NCBI RefSeq assembly: GCF_000471905.2 | Contig: NW_006498507.1 | Span: forward strand, 2,645,278-2,709,277 | Direction of reading: 5' to 3' | DNA length: 64,000 nt | DNA from: Amborella trichopoda | Taxonomy: Eukaryota > Streptophyta > Magnoliopsida > Amborellales > Amborellaceae | Part shown: positions 1-11,066 of the stretch, in pieces | How the letters are laid out: the number at the start of each line of letters is the position of its first letter | Numbering within the stretch: the stretch's first letter is position 1 | Notes under the pieces: model-generated | Told to the model about the DNA's origin: nothing | Databases searched by the model: none | What the model saw: only the letters and a program-made list of their open reading frames with translations | Translations under genes and position numbers: made by a program

Positions 1-240
1 ATACTTTCCCAAGGGAAAAGAAAAAGTGTGAAAAAGAAATTGTAAAAGAGTGCCCCAAAACAGCAGCAACCCAATTCTTCGCTCAGCTTTCAGTAAATCA
101 AGTTCAAAATGTTATGCAGACAGAGCAGTCCAAACCAATCAATATCATTAAAATTTTGGGCAAACACACATACATATATGATCATACATGTTATGCATGG
201 CTATGTTCACACATGAACTAAACAATATACATACATACCT
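1..240. other. 3' flank of the CORYNE gene
   Basis: This stretch lies just past the stop codon of the minus-strand kinase gene and probably holds its 3' UTR and downstream spacer. It is AT-rich and has no coding pattern I can support. Confidence 0.5.
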
Positions 241-1428
241 TCAGAAGCTGTGTAGCTGGGTGAGCATGGGCACCAATTCTTCACTCGATGGCCGATCAGC
301 AGGCATATCAGATAGACAAACAACTGCAATTCTCATGGCCATAAGCATCTCTTCTTCCTCTCCTTCCTCCCCAACAAGCCCTTCGTCCAGGCCTTCACGA
401 GCATCACCCACTTGTTGTAGTTGCCTAAGCCACCGACCCATCATGCTCCCCCCACCCCCTTCTCCAAAAGCAGAGTCCATGGGGTCCCTTCCAGTTAACA
501 ACACAGCTAAAACAACCCCAAAGCTAAATATATCACTCTTATCTGTATATCTACAGCTTTGCAAGTACTCTGGAGCTGTATAACCAGAACCCACTTTCCC
601 CAAATTTGGTAAAACTCTAATCAGCCCTAAGTCTCCAAGTCTTGGCTCGAACTCTTCATCCAAGATCACATTTGAAAGCTTCAAATTATAGTGCAAAACC
701 CTAGGGTTGCACCCAAAGTGAAGATACTGCAACCCTTTGATCACCCCAACTGCTATTCTATGCCTAACTTCCCAGCTAAGTTGCAACTGGTTTGACCTGA
801 CCTTTTTCATGACCTCTTCAAGGCTACCATTTGGCATGTAATCATAAAACAAGAAGAACCCATTTGATTCATGAATATATGCTCGTAAGCTCAAGATGTT
901 TCTGTGTTTTAGGCGGCCAAGAACCTCAAGCTCTTGCTGCATCAATCTCTTGGTGGATTTGGGCTCGCTCTTTTGTTGGGTTTCGATCTTTTTAATGGCA
1001 ATTAGAGGTCCACTGCCATTTTCAAGATGAGCTTTGTAGTACTTGCCATTGGAGTTCGAACCAATGAGATTGCAGTCTGGTAGTGGGTTCTCTTGAATGA
1101 GAGAGATTATGGTTTTTGAGGTTATTTTTGGGGAAAAAATAACAGGTCCTTTGAGAATTGGGGTTCTACTAAGATAGAAGATAGAGATTCTGATGAAAGT
1201 TGCAACAAGTACAGCTGATAAAAAACCAGTTATTGTGCCTAAGAGGACACCTAAGGCAATTCTTTTGGGTTGGCTTCTGTTGCCATGGAGATTTGAGGAA
1301 GGTGATAGTGCTTTCTTCCATGGAGTTGATTGGTGAAAGCTTAACGTTTCTCGGCTTTGGCATAGAGGGAAGAGGTAACAGAGTAGGAATAACTGCAGGA
1401 GGAAGATTGTTTTCTGTAAAGGGCTCAT
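241..1428 (-). CDS. CRN: CORYNE-type receptor-like pseudokinase
   Basis: A 395-residue single-exon protein. Residues 1-25 form a hydrophobic signal peptide, followed by a very short extracellular part. One membrane segment lies at about 56-79, a PILKGPVIFSPKIT-type juxtamembrane block at 90-103, and a protein-kinase fold from about 118 to the end. Family knowledge: CORYNE (SOL2) is a plasma-membrane partner of CLAVATA2 in CLAVATA3/CLE peptide signalling that limits shoot meristem size, and it is regarded as a pseudokinase. Seen here: the glycine loop is reduced to GSNSNGKYYKA (123-133), the lysine of IAIKK is kept (146), the catalytic HRD is HYN (246-248, in LHYNLK), DFG is DLG (266-268), and APE is kept (285-287). 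The C-terminus (DMPADRPSSEEL through MLTQLHSF) is the conserved family end, and total length matches the roughly 400-residue family. Two low-complexity stretches, GEGGGGSMMG (322-331) and GEEGEEEEM (353-361), lie in the C-lobe. The start is the first Met in frame, directly before the signal peptide. Identification is firm; the inactive-kinase reading is inference from the motifs. Confidence 0.93.
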   Translation of the reverse strand: MSPLQKTIFLLQLFLLCYLFPLCQSRETLSFHQSTPWKKALSPSSNLHGNRSQPKRIALGVLLGTITGFLSAVLVATFIRISIFYLSRTPILKGPVIFSPKITSKTIISLIQENPLPDCNLIGSNSNGKYYKAHLENGSGPLIAIKKIETQQKSEPKSTKRLMQQELEVLGRLKHRNILSLRAYIHESNGFFLFYDYMPNGSLEEVMKKVRSNQLQLSWEVRHRIAVGVIKGLQYLHFGCNPRVLHYNLKLSNVILDEEFEPRLGDLGLIRVLPNLGKVGSGYTAPEYLQSCRYTDKSDIFSFGVVLAVLLTGRDPMDSAFGEGGGGSMMGRWLRQLQQVGDAREGLDEGLVGEEGEEEEMLMAMRIAVVCLSDMPADRPSSEELVPMLTQLHSF

Positions 1429-2538
1429 CTTGCGTTCTTTAACTTCTGCTCCAAAAGAAACAGTGACTCCACAGAGAGAAACTAATGTATGATCACTTGG
1501 TTTCCAAGATCATGCAATAAATGCCTGTAAGAATCATTTCAGGTCATGCAAATTGCTCTCTCCCCGAAAATTTCCTTAAAAGCATTTGAGGAAGCTAGAT
1601 TAAAAGTGGAGCTTTAAACAGTACACAGCTATCAGAGATTACACTGAAAATGCACGTAATTGCATAAAGGATCAACACAATCTCTTTTTTAACCCTAAAT
1701 CATCGAGTATTCACTTTAAGCATCCATTAAAGCTCGACATCAACCTGCAAACCCTATAGTCTTGACTCTTCAGAATCATAATGTGCTTCCCATAATGAGA
1801 AGAGAAAAATTCCATGGAATAAGCGCCCTTCCTTTTACTTCCTCACCTAAACTTATTTCACACCGAAATACTGAAATATCAGGAATGAAGAACTGGAAAA
1901 AGTACCAGTTTAAGCTTTTAACAGAAATCTGGTCCTTTACTGATCTCCTGAGAAACACTTCAGATATTCAATAACAAGGAAAAGCTTTAACAGTTGGTGT
2001 TAAAGAAGAAAGAGGAACAAGATAGATTAACAAATGCCTCCATTTATCAGCATTTCTCCCATTTTTTTTCATGAACACTTCAGAAGAAGCTTCAAAGAAA
2101 ATACTCACTGGCAAATCCTCCGACAAACCAATAAAGCATCAGTTCACTGTAATCTGTGTTTACCGCTTTTTACCCTGTTTTGTCCATAAATCTTCAAAAT
2201 CAGCGCTATGAGGTTCACTCCTTTTGCCATTTCTCTCCATGAATGAGCTTAAACTATTTCTAAGCTATAAACAAAGCATAAATTAATCTAATGGCCCGTC
2301 CCTGCTCTCTTTTCCGTGCACATTGTGGAAGACACCATGAACAGGCAAAAGCTCTTAACAAGGGGAACTTTTACTCATCGTATTACAAGAAAAAAATTTG
2401 AGAAAAACTGAAGGGAAAGTGAAAATGGGGTGTAACAGGGAGTTCAACTTCAAAAGGTTATCTTATCTTTGGGGTATGGCCTGAAATTCCTCTGTAACCC
2501 ACCCAGAGAAGCATGTAGGTCGTGGGCTACTCGGCTTT

Positions 2539-2577
<39 letters not shown>

Positions 2578-3033
2578 TTTTAGAGAGAGAGAGAGAGTTA
2601 TTAAGCTTTCTCTATTAGTTTCAGGGAAGGCCTGAAATTCCCCCTGCAACGAAACCAGAGAATACAGTGACAATGAGCCGCCTTCTAAAAAGTAACAGAA
2701 AATAAAAAGACTGAGATTTCAAAAGACAACACAAAAAGGTTAGAGAGAAAGAGAGCGAGGAGAGAGAAAAGAAGACGTTGGTGAAAAATGCCAAGTGACT
2801 ATCCATGTCTGGCTGTAAATGACGAAAAGCCCATCTAACTATATCCAAATACCCAAATAGTCTCTTATCCTCTAAGTTTGAGCAGCCTTTTAGCTCAAGA
2901 GATGTGAGATTATTTATTTTTTATACAAAAATGTCATAATTATTATTAACTATTAGATGTGAAATTAAATGGGTGGTGATGTGAGTACAAAGTTCCAAAC
3001 AAATATTTTCAAAAGCTATATTGCATATCTTGA
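1429..3033. promoter_or_regulatory. Upstream region of CORYNE
   Basis: This is 1.6 kb upstream of the minus-strand CORYNE start, and probably holds its 5' UTR and promoter. The only clear structure is the GA/CT microsatellite at 2543-2598, which reads as CT repeats on the gene strand, a common 5'-leader or promoter feature in plants. I see no second gene here, and no transcription start can be fixed from sequence alone. Confidence 0.4.
2543..2598. repeat. (GA)n microsatellite
   Basis: Two runs of GA dinucleotides (about 2543-2574 and 2581-2598) are split by TACTTTTA. They lie about 1.1 kb upstream of the CORYNE start codon. Confidence 0.9.
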
Positions 3034-3433
3034 GGGTGCGATTTCTATAAGGTTGCAGCCTTAAGCAATCCAATTAAGGCCCCACCTCTAAATTTTGCCA
3101 TAGTGTGCGATTTTGGTGTAAAAAATATTAAGATTATCTGAAAACCTATTTTTATATCTAATTATAAAATTTTAAGCTCAAAAAATTATTAAAATCAAGT
3201 AGATCTATAAATATATGATAATATTAAAAATGGACAGTCTAGATGATGAGTTGCAACATACACTATTCTTGGGACTCAAACTACTTTTTTTTATTTTTTC
3301 ATATTCATACATCTCGATGTCAAGATGGTCAATTAGAGAGTTTTTCAACATTAAAACAACCTTTTCCAATTGAGTTTTGAAGTGCATATGTGATTCTACA
3401 TTTTAAGGTTGCAACCATATGTAAACTTTTTTC
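3034..3433 (+). mobile_element. Mutator-like MITE, subfamily B
   Basis: A complete non-coding copy of the dominant MITE family in this window. It starts with GGGTGCG, has an inner TIR block AAGGTTGCAGCC whose reverse complement returns at about 3405-3420, and ends near TAAACTTTTTT. A core with CATCTCGATGTCAAGATGG lies at about 3310. The flanks CATATCTTGA and CATATTTTAA look like a diverged target duplication. Length is about 400 bp. Confidence 0.75.
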
Positions 3434-5561
3434 ATATTTTAATATGTTAGATTTCATATCCAATGGCTAAAAAAAATTATAATTTTTTTGTATAAAAAAT
3501 AAATGGTCTCAAACGAACGAACTTATTTAAGAACTTTACGTTCATAGCCCCCTTATTGTTTTTCTAATTTATTTATTTTTTCAAATTTTTGTTTTCATTT
3601 TATTACACTTTCTTTAGCTTTTCTTTCTTATTTTTCTTTTTATTTTTCACTAAATTGCCTTGCTTTGGACATCAGGTTCATACTTGGATAAGTGTTCTTC
3701 ATGCACTTGAGTCAAACCTTCAAAATTCGAATTTGTTCCAACAACAAATTCTGGAATTAATATTCGAAAATTAAAAAAAATATATCAGACTTAGAAGAGC
3801 TGAAGTTGTTCCAAAAACATATTGTAAGGTTACTAAGGAAAAAAAAAAAACTAAGTACAAACTTTGAATCTTAGAGGTCTAAAGTTTCTTTTTGATGTTT
3901 AGAGTAAATTTTAAACCTTTAAAGTTTGAAGATTATTTTTAGAATAATTCAAGGTTGCATTTCAAGCAAAGGGTGAACTTTCTAAAAGTGTGAAGTTTTT
4001 TTTTGGAGCAAATTTGAATTTCTAAGTTGTCATAAATAATTATTGAGGCCTTGATCCTATTATTAAGCATCAGACTTTTAAGGTCCAAAATAGAGGTAAT
4101 TTATTAAAATATAAAAAAATTTAAACAAATAAGTGTGAAATTCATCATCATCATTATTAGATCCTTATCCCAACTATTTGGGATCAATTGAAAAAAAAAT
4201 GTGTGAAATTAAAAACAAAAAAAATAAAAGAGACTTTATATTCGAGTTTCTATTGCTCAGGGTTTCAAGACCCGAATCAATGGAATAGATTGTCCTGACA
4301 CCTATGGATCCTTGTTGAATTATTAGATCAACGATCTAGATCATATTTGGGATCGGTGCTCTAAAAAATATTATAAATAAATAAAAATAAAAATTTATAG
4401 GGTGAGGATTCAAGAGGGCTTAAAAAATATAATGTAAGTTTTAAAAAGGAACAAAACATATAAAAATAGAGATATTTTAGGAGGAAGTGAGTCAATAACC
4501 ATTCTATTCCAAAACCAATTCAGTCAAGACCACTGATTCCCATCCAGATATGCAATTTAGATTGGAAACCAATCCGCTCTTCTTTGTATGTGCGTAAATT
4601 CTGATCTGTCCAAACCAAGGACATCAATGTCATACATAAAAATAATATGTGGACCAAAGGATCATTTTAAAATTAGTTAGTGACACCTTCGGTCATTTCG
4701 CCTCGAAAATAATGGAAAATGGCACTCCGTCTCTCTCTCTCTAAATCACTTTCTCTCTCTAAAATTTCTCTCTTTCCCGCCATCTTGAGGCTGTACAGTG
4801 GGCCCTACCCCTCACTGCCACTTCACGAGACCGAAAGCAAATGTCCCCCCCCCGCTCCTCGGGGTGCGATGATCATTTACGTTACAAAATCACAGCCGTC
4901 AGTCCACTAGTCTCATATGAACCGTCCGATCTCCTAGTTCCATATGACCCGTTCATCTGGCATCTCGCATCAAAGCATTCCTTTTCTCGTGTTCTATTTT
5001 TATATTTAATAATTAAAAGGAAATGCGATAAAGCTTATTAAAAGCGAGGAGAATAACTTTTTAAAGGTCTTTTCTGGTTTAATTAGTCGAGATAATGAAT
5101 AACGAATATTCGCAGCTTTTCCTGAGGGACTCAGATAGCGCCACGTGGGGATACGAAGGGACGAGATTATACTGTGGCTCGCACTCGTTTCGTCTAGAGA
5201 AAAGAGTCCACTTTATATGCACGTGTGGAATGCCCCTTGGCATATGAGTCGATATTTTAACCGAAATTAACATTTTTTGGAGAAAAATCTCGGTTAAATT
5301 TCGGCCAAGAATAGAGATTTTCTAGTGAAAATGTCGGCGAAATTTAGGCTGAGAATGGATATTTTATTTTCTAGGGAAAATTTCAGCTATATTTTTGCCG
5401 AGATTTTAAGGTTGGCCCTAGGGCCTAGAATGTATGTGGTTCCTAACCATAGTTAGCAAGTATCTAAGGCAATTTTTTTTTAAAACGATCTGATTTTTAA
5501 ATTTGTTAAAAAATTTCAAGTTTTTTAAAACTTTTTTTAAAAAAATCATATTTTTTTTTAA
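3434..5561. other. AT-rich intergenic DNA
   Basis: No supported gene. It contains A- and T-runs, one RTE-like LINE end (4142-4190), and a CT-rich stretch at 4725-4790 followed by more balanced composition to about 5250. Short predicted reading frames here have no recognisable motifs. Confidence 0.5.
4142..4190 (-). mobile_element. 3' end of an RTE-type LINE
   Basis: TCATCATCATCATTATTA followed by CCTTATCCCAACTATTTGGG reads on the minus strand as the LINE tail plus ATGATGATGA repeats that many plant RTE LINEs end with. Only the extreme 3' end is left. The assignment is from memory of the motif and is moderate. Confidence 0.5.
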
Positions 5562-5937
5562 GAAAAAGTTTATACAAGGAGGCAACCTTATATGGTAGAA
5601 CTGCGGATGCACCTCAAAAATCCATCTAAAAAAGTAGTTTTAATGTTGAAAAACCCTTTGAATGATCATCTCGACAACGAGATATATAAACATGAAAAAT
5701 AAAAAGATTTTAAGTCTCAAAAATAATGCATTTTACAACATATTATCTACACCGTCCATTTTCAAGATTTTCATATGTTTATAGATCTACTTGATTTTAA
5801 CCATTTTTGAAATTTAAAATTGTATATAAAAATAGATTTTGAGATAATTTTAAGAACATTTTACATCAAAATTATATAAATTTGAAGGTGCACCTTACCT
5901 CTACAGCTACGGATGCATCTGTATGCCAACTGCACCC
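5562..5937 (-). mobile_element. Mutator-like MITE, subfamily B
   Basis: A full copy in reverse orientation. It starts GAAAAAGTTTATACAAGG, carries ATCTCGACAACGAGAT at about 5672, and ends GCCAACTGCACCC. Both sides carry T-run plus AA (TTTTTTTAA), consistent with a 9-bp target duplication, though the sequence is low complexity. Confidence 0.75.
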
Positions 5938-6246
5938 TTTTTTTTAATACAGCCAATATAAATCTTTATCTTATAGTTTTAAAAAATTCTTCGTACACAT
6001 TGATTTATATTTTTCATTATTTGCTAATGTAGTTATTGCGCTTAGTATTCTTGTTTCATTATATGCTCCCAATAAATATCTATCATATGTTTTGTGTCGC
6101 CACAATAGAGTAAGCATTGTTGTTGTATTTATTGAAAATGTAGACAAAATTTGTTAAGTATTACTCTAATAGCACTAGGTAAGCAAATAAAATTGTTGTT
6201 TAATAAAACTTTAATATATCCATAGAATAACTACATATCACAATCT

Positions 6247-6345
6247 TATCTTATGTCATCTCTACAAATGCAATATTTTTCGTAGCCTTTTTATCTTATG
6301 TCATCTCTACAAATGCAATATTTTTCATAGCCTTTTTTAGTCCAA
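6247..6345. repeat. Tandem duplication, 49-bp unit
   Basis: The block ATCTTATGTCATCTCTACAA to ATTTTTCGTAGCCTTTTT occurs twice in a row with one change (CGTAG versus CATAG). It is a recent local duplication in otherwise featureless AT-rich sequence (5938-6836). Confidence 0.85.
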
Positions 6346-6836
6346 TCCGAAATGTCGACAACACTTTAACTTGCCCAATATTTGGTGATTTGAATTTTTT
6401 ACTCAATTTTTTGCCTCCAACTTTTTGGAACAAATTGATTTATTACCGATATTTTGGTTTGCCGATATGTTGTTTATTCGCCAACTATAATCCCTATACA
6501 ACGGTTGAGATTAGTTATTTCGTGGACCTTACGGTCCTGATTCAGTAGACATGGTTAGGCATTTGGTGCAAAATGACATTCTAGTTGTGAATGGTGCATT
6601 TAAATCTATATGTATATGTGCACATTGTATCTTGACCCTCCATTTGTTTGGCCGGTCCAGATCAAAAATAGCTGGTTGATGGGGTCTGCATCCAAGAAGT
6701 AAGTGGGGCCGTCACTGCTTGATCAGCACTCGTAATGGGAATGGACGGTCTATAAGTGCCATGTGCATAAGGGGTATGGCTTGAGTTAGACTGGTGGGTT
6801 GGGTCTGCCTGCCATGCTTGATGTGGACTATAAGGG

Positions 6837-7030
6837 AAAGTTTACATAGGAAACTCATTCTCGTATTAAAAAAGTGATGTGCACTGCAAAAACCTATTAA
6901 AAAATTATTCAAATCCTTAAAAACCTCCAATGCTGTGGAGACGTATAAATATGAAAAAGAAAAGAAAGAAAGAAAATAAGTCTCGCATCTTGTAACACAT
7001 TGTGTAGGTTAACTATTTTCAAATATATAT
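6837..7030 (-). mobile_element. Degenerate MITE relic (same family)
   Basis: GGGAAAGTTTACATAGGAAA, then CGTATAAATATGAAAAAGAA and TCTTGTAACACATTGT, match the order of motifs in the reverse-oriented copy at 5562-5937. Both the inner TIR and the second half are lost. Confidence 0.45.
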
Positions 7031-7144
7031 ATATAAATAAAAGGGGAAAGTTTTTATACCAATTTTTTGAACTTTAAATTTCATTTTTTAAGCTACAATA
7101 TATATATTTTTTCTTCTTTTTCTTTCCCTGAAGTGACTATCATA

Positions 7145-7352
7145 TAGGGTTCGCAACGGGCCGGGCCTAGGCTGGGTAAAATTAAAGGAAAATAGAACAA
7201 AAAGGACAAAAACTTAAGGGCCGAGGCAAACCAAGTAGGGCTTATCTTGACCTGTTTCCAGCTCTCAGGCCACTTTTGTGGCTCATGCCCTAGTTTCTGG
7301 GGCTAGGCATGTTGTGCCGGTCGTGTCTAGCCACGACACATTGCCACCCCTA
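7145..7352. mobile_element. hAT-like MITE, GGCC-rich
   Basis: The left end TAGGGTTCGCAACGGGCC and right end ACATTGCCACCCCTA form imperfect terminal inverted repeats of the TAGGGGTG-CAA type seen in plant hAT MITEs. The flanking octamers CTATCATA and CCATCACA differ at two bases, which fits an aged 8-bp hAT target duplication. It is 208 bp and non-coding. Confidence 0.65.
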
Positions 7353-7616
7353 CCATCACAAGAGTTTTAAGATGCGGTTTGTATAGAGCTGAGGCTCTAA
7401 CAATCAAATTAGAGCCCACCTTCAAATAATGTTGAGAAATATGGTTTCAATACTGAAAAGTTTTATGATATATTTTCATCTTTAGTTATAAAATTTAAAG
7501 CTTAAAAAATAATGTAGATCGAGCAATCTATGAAAACTTCAAAATCTTGAAAACTAACGATCAAAATATACGTTACAAGATGCACTATTTCCAAAACTTG
7601 AAATCCATTTTTTTCT

Positions 7617-8135
7617 AAAAAGTATATTAATGTTTATGTTATTTTATCATGAGTGATGTAGTAAGGTTGCACTTGTAAGTTTGTGTAGCCGAAAGTTGTA
7701 AAACTGCTAGGTGGTTAATAGTTATTGTTGCAAGTGAGTAGTTATTGTAGCAAATATAGTTGTAAAAACTTCTATTTAAAGAGATGTGTGTGATGTGAAA
7801 ATTGGGTCATATGTTTTAAGGTTAATCTTGGATGTCAAAATTGATAGCTCTTTGTATGCACTAGGGTCACATGTTGAAGGTTAATCTTGGGTGTCAAGAT
7901 TGTAATGCCTTTGTGTACCCTTGGGTCACATGTGTTAAGGTTAATATTGGATGTCAAGATTGTAATACGTTTGTGTACCCCATGCTTTTTCTTTAATGAA
8001 TGCAAGTTTTTCTTGCACTTCATCTTGGTTTTTCTTGTTCTTTCTATTTGCTTCTGAGTCTTGGGCGAATGTGTCATTGTCACACTAATTGAGAAGCGGA
8101 TTATTCTGGTGTAGTGGAATATGTCTTTCCCTACA
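7617..8135 (+). repeat. 5' LTR of the small copia-type element
   Basis: It aligns to 8562-9158 through TTATCATGAGTGATGTAGTA, AAGTTGTAAAACT and the end CTACA. It contains three tandem units of about 60 bp (about 7805-7980), each with GGGTCAC and AAGGTTAAT, against four in the 3' LTR. Confidence 0.8.
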
Positions 8136-8150
8136 TAGTATCAGAGCCGC
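8136..8150 (+). other. Primer-binding site (tRNA-Met type)
   Basis: TAGTATCAGAGCCGC starts right after the LTR end. It differs at one base from the TGGTATCAGAGC core complementary to plant initiator tRNA-Met that copia elements use. Confidence 0.75.
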
Positions 8151-8561
8151 AAGGGTGGTGGTTATATGGTCTCGACTCCCTTGGTGAAGAAGATCAATGG
8201 TCTTTTTGAAGATGGATTCGGTAGAAGGTCTAATGGTTTTAATGTTGTACTCAAGGCAGTCTTTCTATTTCTCAATTCTTCTTAAGATGTAGAATCGTTG
8301 TTTGGAGATCTCCCATTGATGTGGAAGAACCTATTTGGAGGCACCAATGAAGTGACTGATCATTCATGGGTTAAAGAAGGAGTATATTCATAATGTTACC
8401 TCTACTCAATGGTGGGCTACGCAGCCCTACTTAGTGAAATTTGAAAATATCTTTGGTGACTTGCTAAATGGCCGAATTTTCAATTTTTGGAACTGATGGA
8501 GATGATTACGTACGCATGGTTTTTTTTTCTATAAAAACACTTTAACTGGGAGTATTGAAAT

Positions 8562-9158
8562 TGTTAGAGTGTATTTTTCTAGAAAGTATAGTAGTTTTGA
8601 TGGTATTTTATCATGAGTGATGTAGTAAGGTTGCACATGTAAGTTTGTATAGTCGGAAGTTGTAAAACTACTAGGTGGTTAGTTGTTATTATTGCAAGTG
8701 GGTAGTTATTATAGGAAATATAGTTGTAAAAACAATTACTTAAATAGAGGTGTGTGGTGAGAAAATTGGGTCACATGTTTTAAGGTTAATTTTGGGCATC
8801 GAGATTGTAATGCCTTTGTGCATACTTAGGTCACATGTTTTAAGGTTAATCTTGGATGTCAAGTTTGTAATGCCTTTGTGTACACGAGGGTCACATGTTG
8901 AAGGTTAATCTTGGGTGTCAAGATTGTAATGCCTTTGTGTACCTTTGGGTAACATGTGTTAAGGTTAATCTTAGGTGTCGAGATTTGAATGTCTTTGTGT
9001 ACCCCATGTTTTTCTTTGATGATTGCAAGTTTTTCTTCTACTTCGTCTTGGTTTTTCTTCTTATTTCTATTTGCTTGTGAGTCTTGGGTTAGTGTGTCAT
9101 TATCACACTAATTCAGAAGCAGATTATTCCGGTGTTGTGGAATCCGTCTTTCTCTACA
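8562..9158 (+). repeat. 3' LTR of the small copia-type element
   Basis: Begins TGTTAGAGTG and ends TTTCTCTACA. It holds four tandem units of about 60 bp (about 8767-9003) and is about 80 bp longer than the 5' LTR, mainly through the extra unit. Confidence 0.8.
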
Positions 9159-9455
9159 ATGTCCATGCATCTTGATGTCGAGATGATCAATTTGATGGTA
9201 TTTGGACATCAAAACAACTTCTTTTTGTGAAAACTTTGAAGTATGTTCTAATTTGATTGTTTAGATCCTAGGTTTTATATAAACGTTTCCCTTGTTTTTC
9301 ACACTAGAAAAACATGTTCGTGCAGGATTTGGAAATATGCCTCACTTTAATTGCTTGAAATTGATGCTTTTTATGTAAACTGCATCCTACAAAGAATGAC
9401 CGGTGCAAGAAAAGCATAAAATCTTTTGCCTCAATTGAACAAAATGATCAATATA

Positions 9456-9667
9456 TATTATGAAAAATAACACTATGAGACTTTCCTACAACCATGTGAG
9501 TAGGACCTCAAAGGATCGCCATTAAATTTGACACATATCTCTAAAAAAGTAATCACATGGGTATGAGACTTGATTTTTTTAGAGATCTGTGCCAAATTTG
9601 ATGGTGATCATTTGAAGTCCTACTCACATAGATGGGAGAGAGTCTCATAGGATCATTACTCATAAAT
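9456..9667. mobile_element. Foldback MITE with about 95-bp arms
   Basis: The left arm (9456-9554), containing CTATGAGACTTTCCTACAAC and CATGTGAGTAGGACCTCAAA, is the imperfect reverse complement of the right arm (9575-9667), containing GTCCTACTCACATAGATGGG and AGTCTCATAG. The spacer is about 20 bp and there is no coding capacity. The superfamily is unclear. Confidence 0.75.
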
Positions 9668-9999
9668 TATTTAGAAAAATTATAAAAAATATTTATTATT
9701 TCATCCAAAATTTGGATTTCGTGAAATTTACACCCATACTTACCATTTTACTATTTCAATTTTTTATAGCAAAAATATCCCATCCATGAAGAGCATCACA
9801 AACTACATAGGTGTCTGATTCCGTGGAATTTTTTGTTGTGTTTCTTTTCCTTCGCTTTCACCCATTCCGATCTTCCTCTCCCTATTCCATCAATCTCAAT
9901 CTCTTCGTCTCCCCAACCAACCTTGTCTCCCTATCTCCTTCTACCTACCACTGCTCTATCCTCTCACCATCTCCTCTCTGAATATTGCTTTCCAAAGCC

Positions 10000-10330
10000 C
10001 TATGGTGCACCCAAATAGGGGCTTTGGACCATCATGAACCAATATGATGCACCCCAATAGGGGCTTTCGACCATCATGAACCTATTAGGTTTGTGATTGT
10101 GATGCTCTCCTTCCAAAGCCTTATAGTGCACCCCAATGGGGCCTTTGGACCACTCCATGGTACGTCCTAAAAATGCAGTAAGCACCCAATGGTGGGTTTG
10201 GACCATTAGAGGGGCTTTGGACCATCAAGGACCTGACAGGTCTATGATGGTATTTCATAGATGGGATTTCGATCATCATGGGCTTAATTGGTCCTTGACC
10301 ATCAAGGGTTTAATCGATTCTTGACGGTGC
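10000..10330. repeat. Degenerate minisatellite (GGGGCTTTGGACCATCA)
   Basis: Repeated phrases GGTGCACCC-AATAGG, GGGGCTTTGGACCATCATGA and CCTATTAGGT recur at irregular 45-75 bp spacing. Short reading frames that cross this block are by-products of the repeat. Confidence 0.7.
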
Positions 10331-10700
10331 TTCGGATACTTAATTGGTTCATAAAGCTCAAAAGAAGGCCTTGGTCCATCACGGACCTATTCGCAATGGC
10401 CCTTCATGGACCTAATACAAATTTGGGGACAAAAAATAAAAAAAAAAGTAAAAAATAGCCATGGCCCTTAAATTTGGGAAAAGAAAAATGTATTTCAAAA
10501 TTTTAAAACTAAGGGGTAATTTTGATAATCTCCCTATCGTTTAGAATGAAATCTAGTAAAAGGAAAATAGTCTATTCTAACTCATAGTTTTTTTCTTCTT
10601 TTTTTTTTGGCCTTTTTTTGTAGTTAACACTAATTATCATTAGGTAAGGGAGCTTATCTCCCGAAGTTACAAAGCAAAACAAAGGAAGAAATTAAAAGAA

Positions 10701-11056
10701 GGGTGCAGTTTGTATAGAGCCTACTTTCAAATGGTGTCGAGAAATGCAGTTTCAATACAGGAAATCTTTGTAATAGCCTTAAAATATATTTCCATCTTTA
10801 TTTATAAAGTTTAAAGCTTAAAAAATTGTATAGATCAATATATCTCTAAAAACTTGATAATCTTGAAAATTGACGGTCAAAAAATGCATTACAAAATATA
10901 CTATTTCCCAAAATTGAGATCCATTTTTTTCTCATTTCCATGCATCTTGATATCGAGATGATCAATTTGAGCATCAAAACAACATCTTCTAGTGAAAGTT
11001 TTGAGATAGGCTCAAATTTGATTGATAAGAGCCTCGGCTCTATATAAACTTTTCCC
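10701..11056 (+). mobile_element. Mutator-like MITE, subfamily A
   Basis: Starts GGGTGCAGTTTGTATAGAGC and ends AGCCTCGGCTCTATATAAAC then TTTTCCC. Flanks are TTAAAAGAA (left) and TTAAAAAGAA (right), a near-perfect 9-bp target duplication. The left TIR has lost the GAGGCTCTAAACAATC block (internal deletion). Confidence 0.8.
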
Positions 11057-11066
11057 TTAAAAAGAA

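Larger units (their letters stand above)
7617..9158 (+). mobile_element. Small non-autonomous copia-type LTR retroelement
   Basis: Two similar direct repeats (7617-8135 and 8562-9158) flank a 426-bp interior with no coding capacity. A primer-binding site resembling the initiator tRNA-Met type follows the first LTR directly. GGGAGTATTGAAAT before the second LTR is a copia-like polypurine region. LTR2 begins TGTTAGAG, and both LTRs end CTACA. LTR1 lacks the first dozen bases, so the 5' edge and target duplication are lost. By size it is a TRIM-like element that needs another element's enzymes (inference). Confidence 0.8.
7369..9291 (+). mobile_element. MITE (subfamily A) split by an LTR element
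   Basis: The left half (7369-7616) runs from TGCGGTTTGTATAGAGC to CTTGAAATCCATTTTTTT. The right half (9159-9291) resumes at ATGTCCATGCATCTTGATGT and ends TATAAACGTTTCCC. In the uninterrupted copy at 53080 these two pieces are contiguous. The intervening 1.5 kb is the LTR element 7617-9158, so that element is younger than the MITE. Confidence 0.8.
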
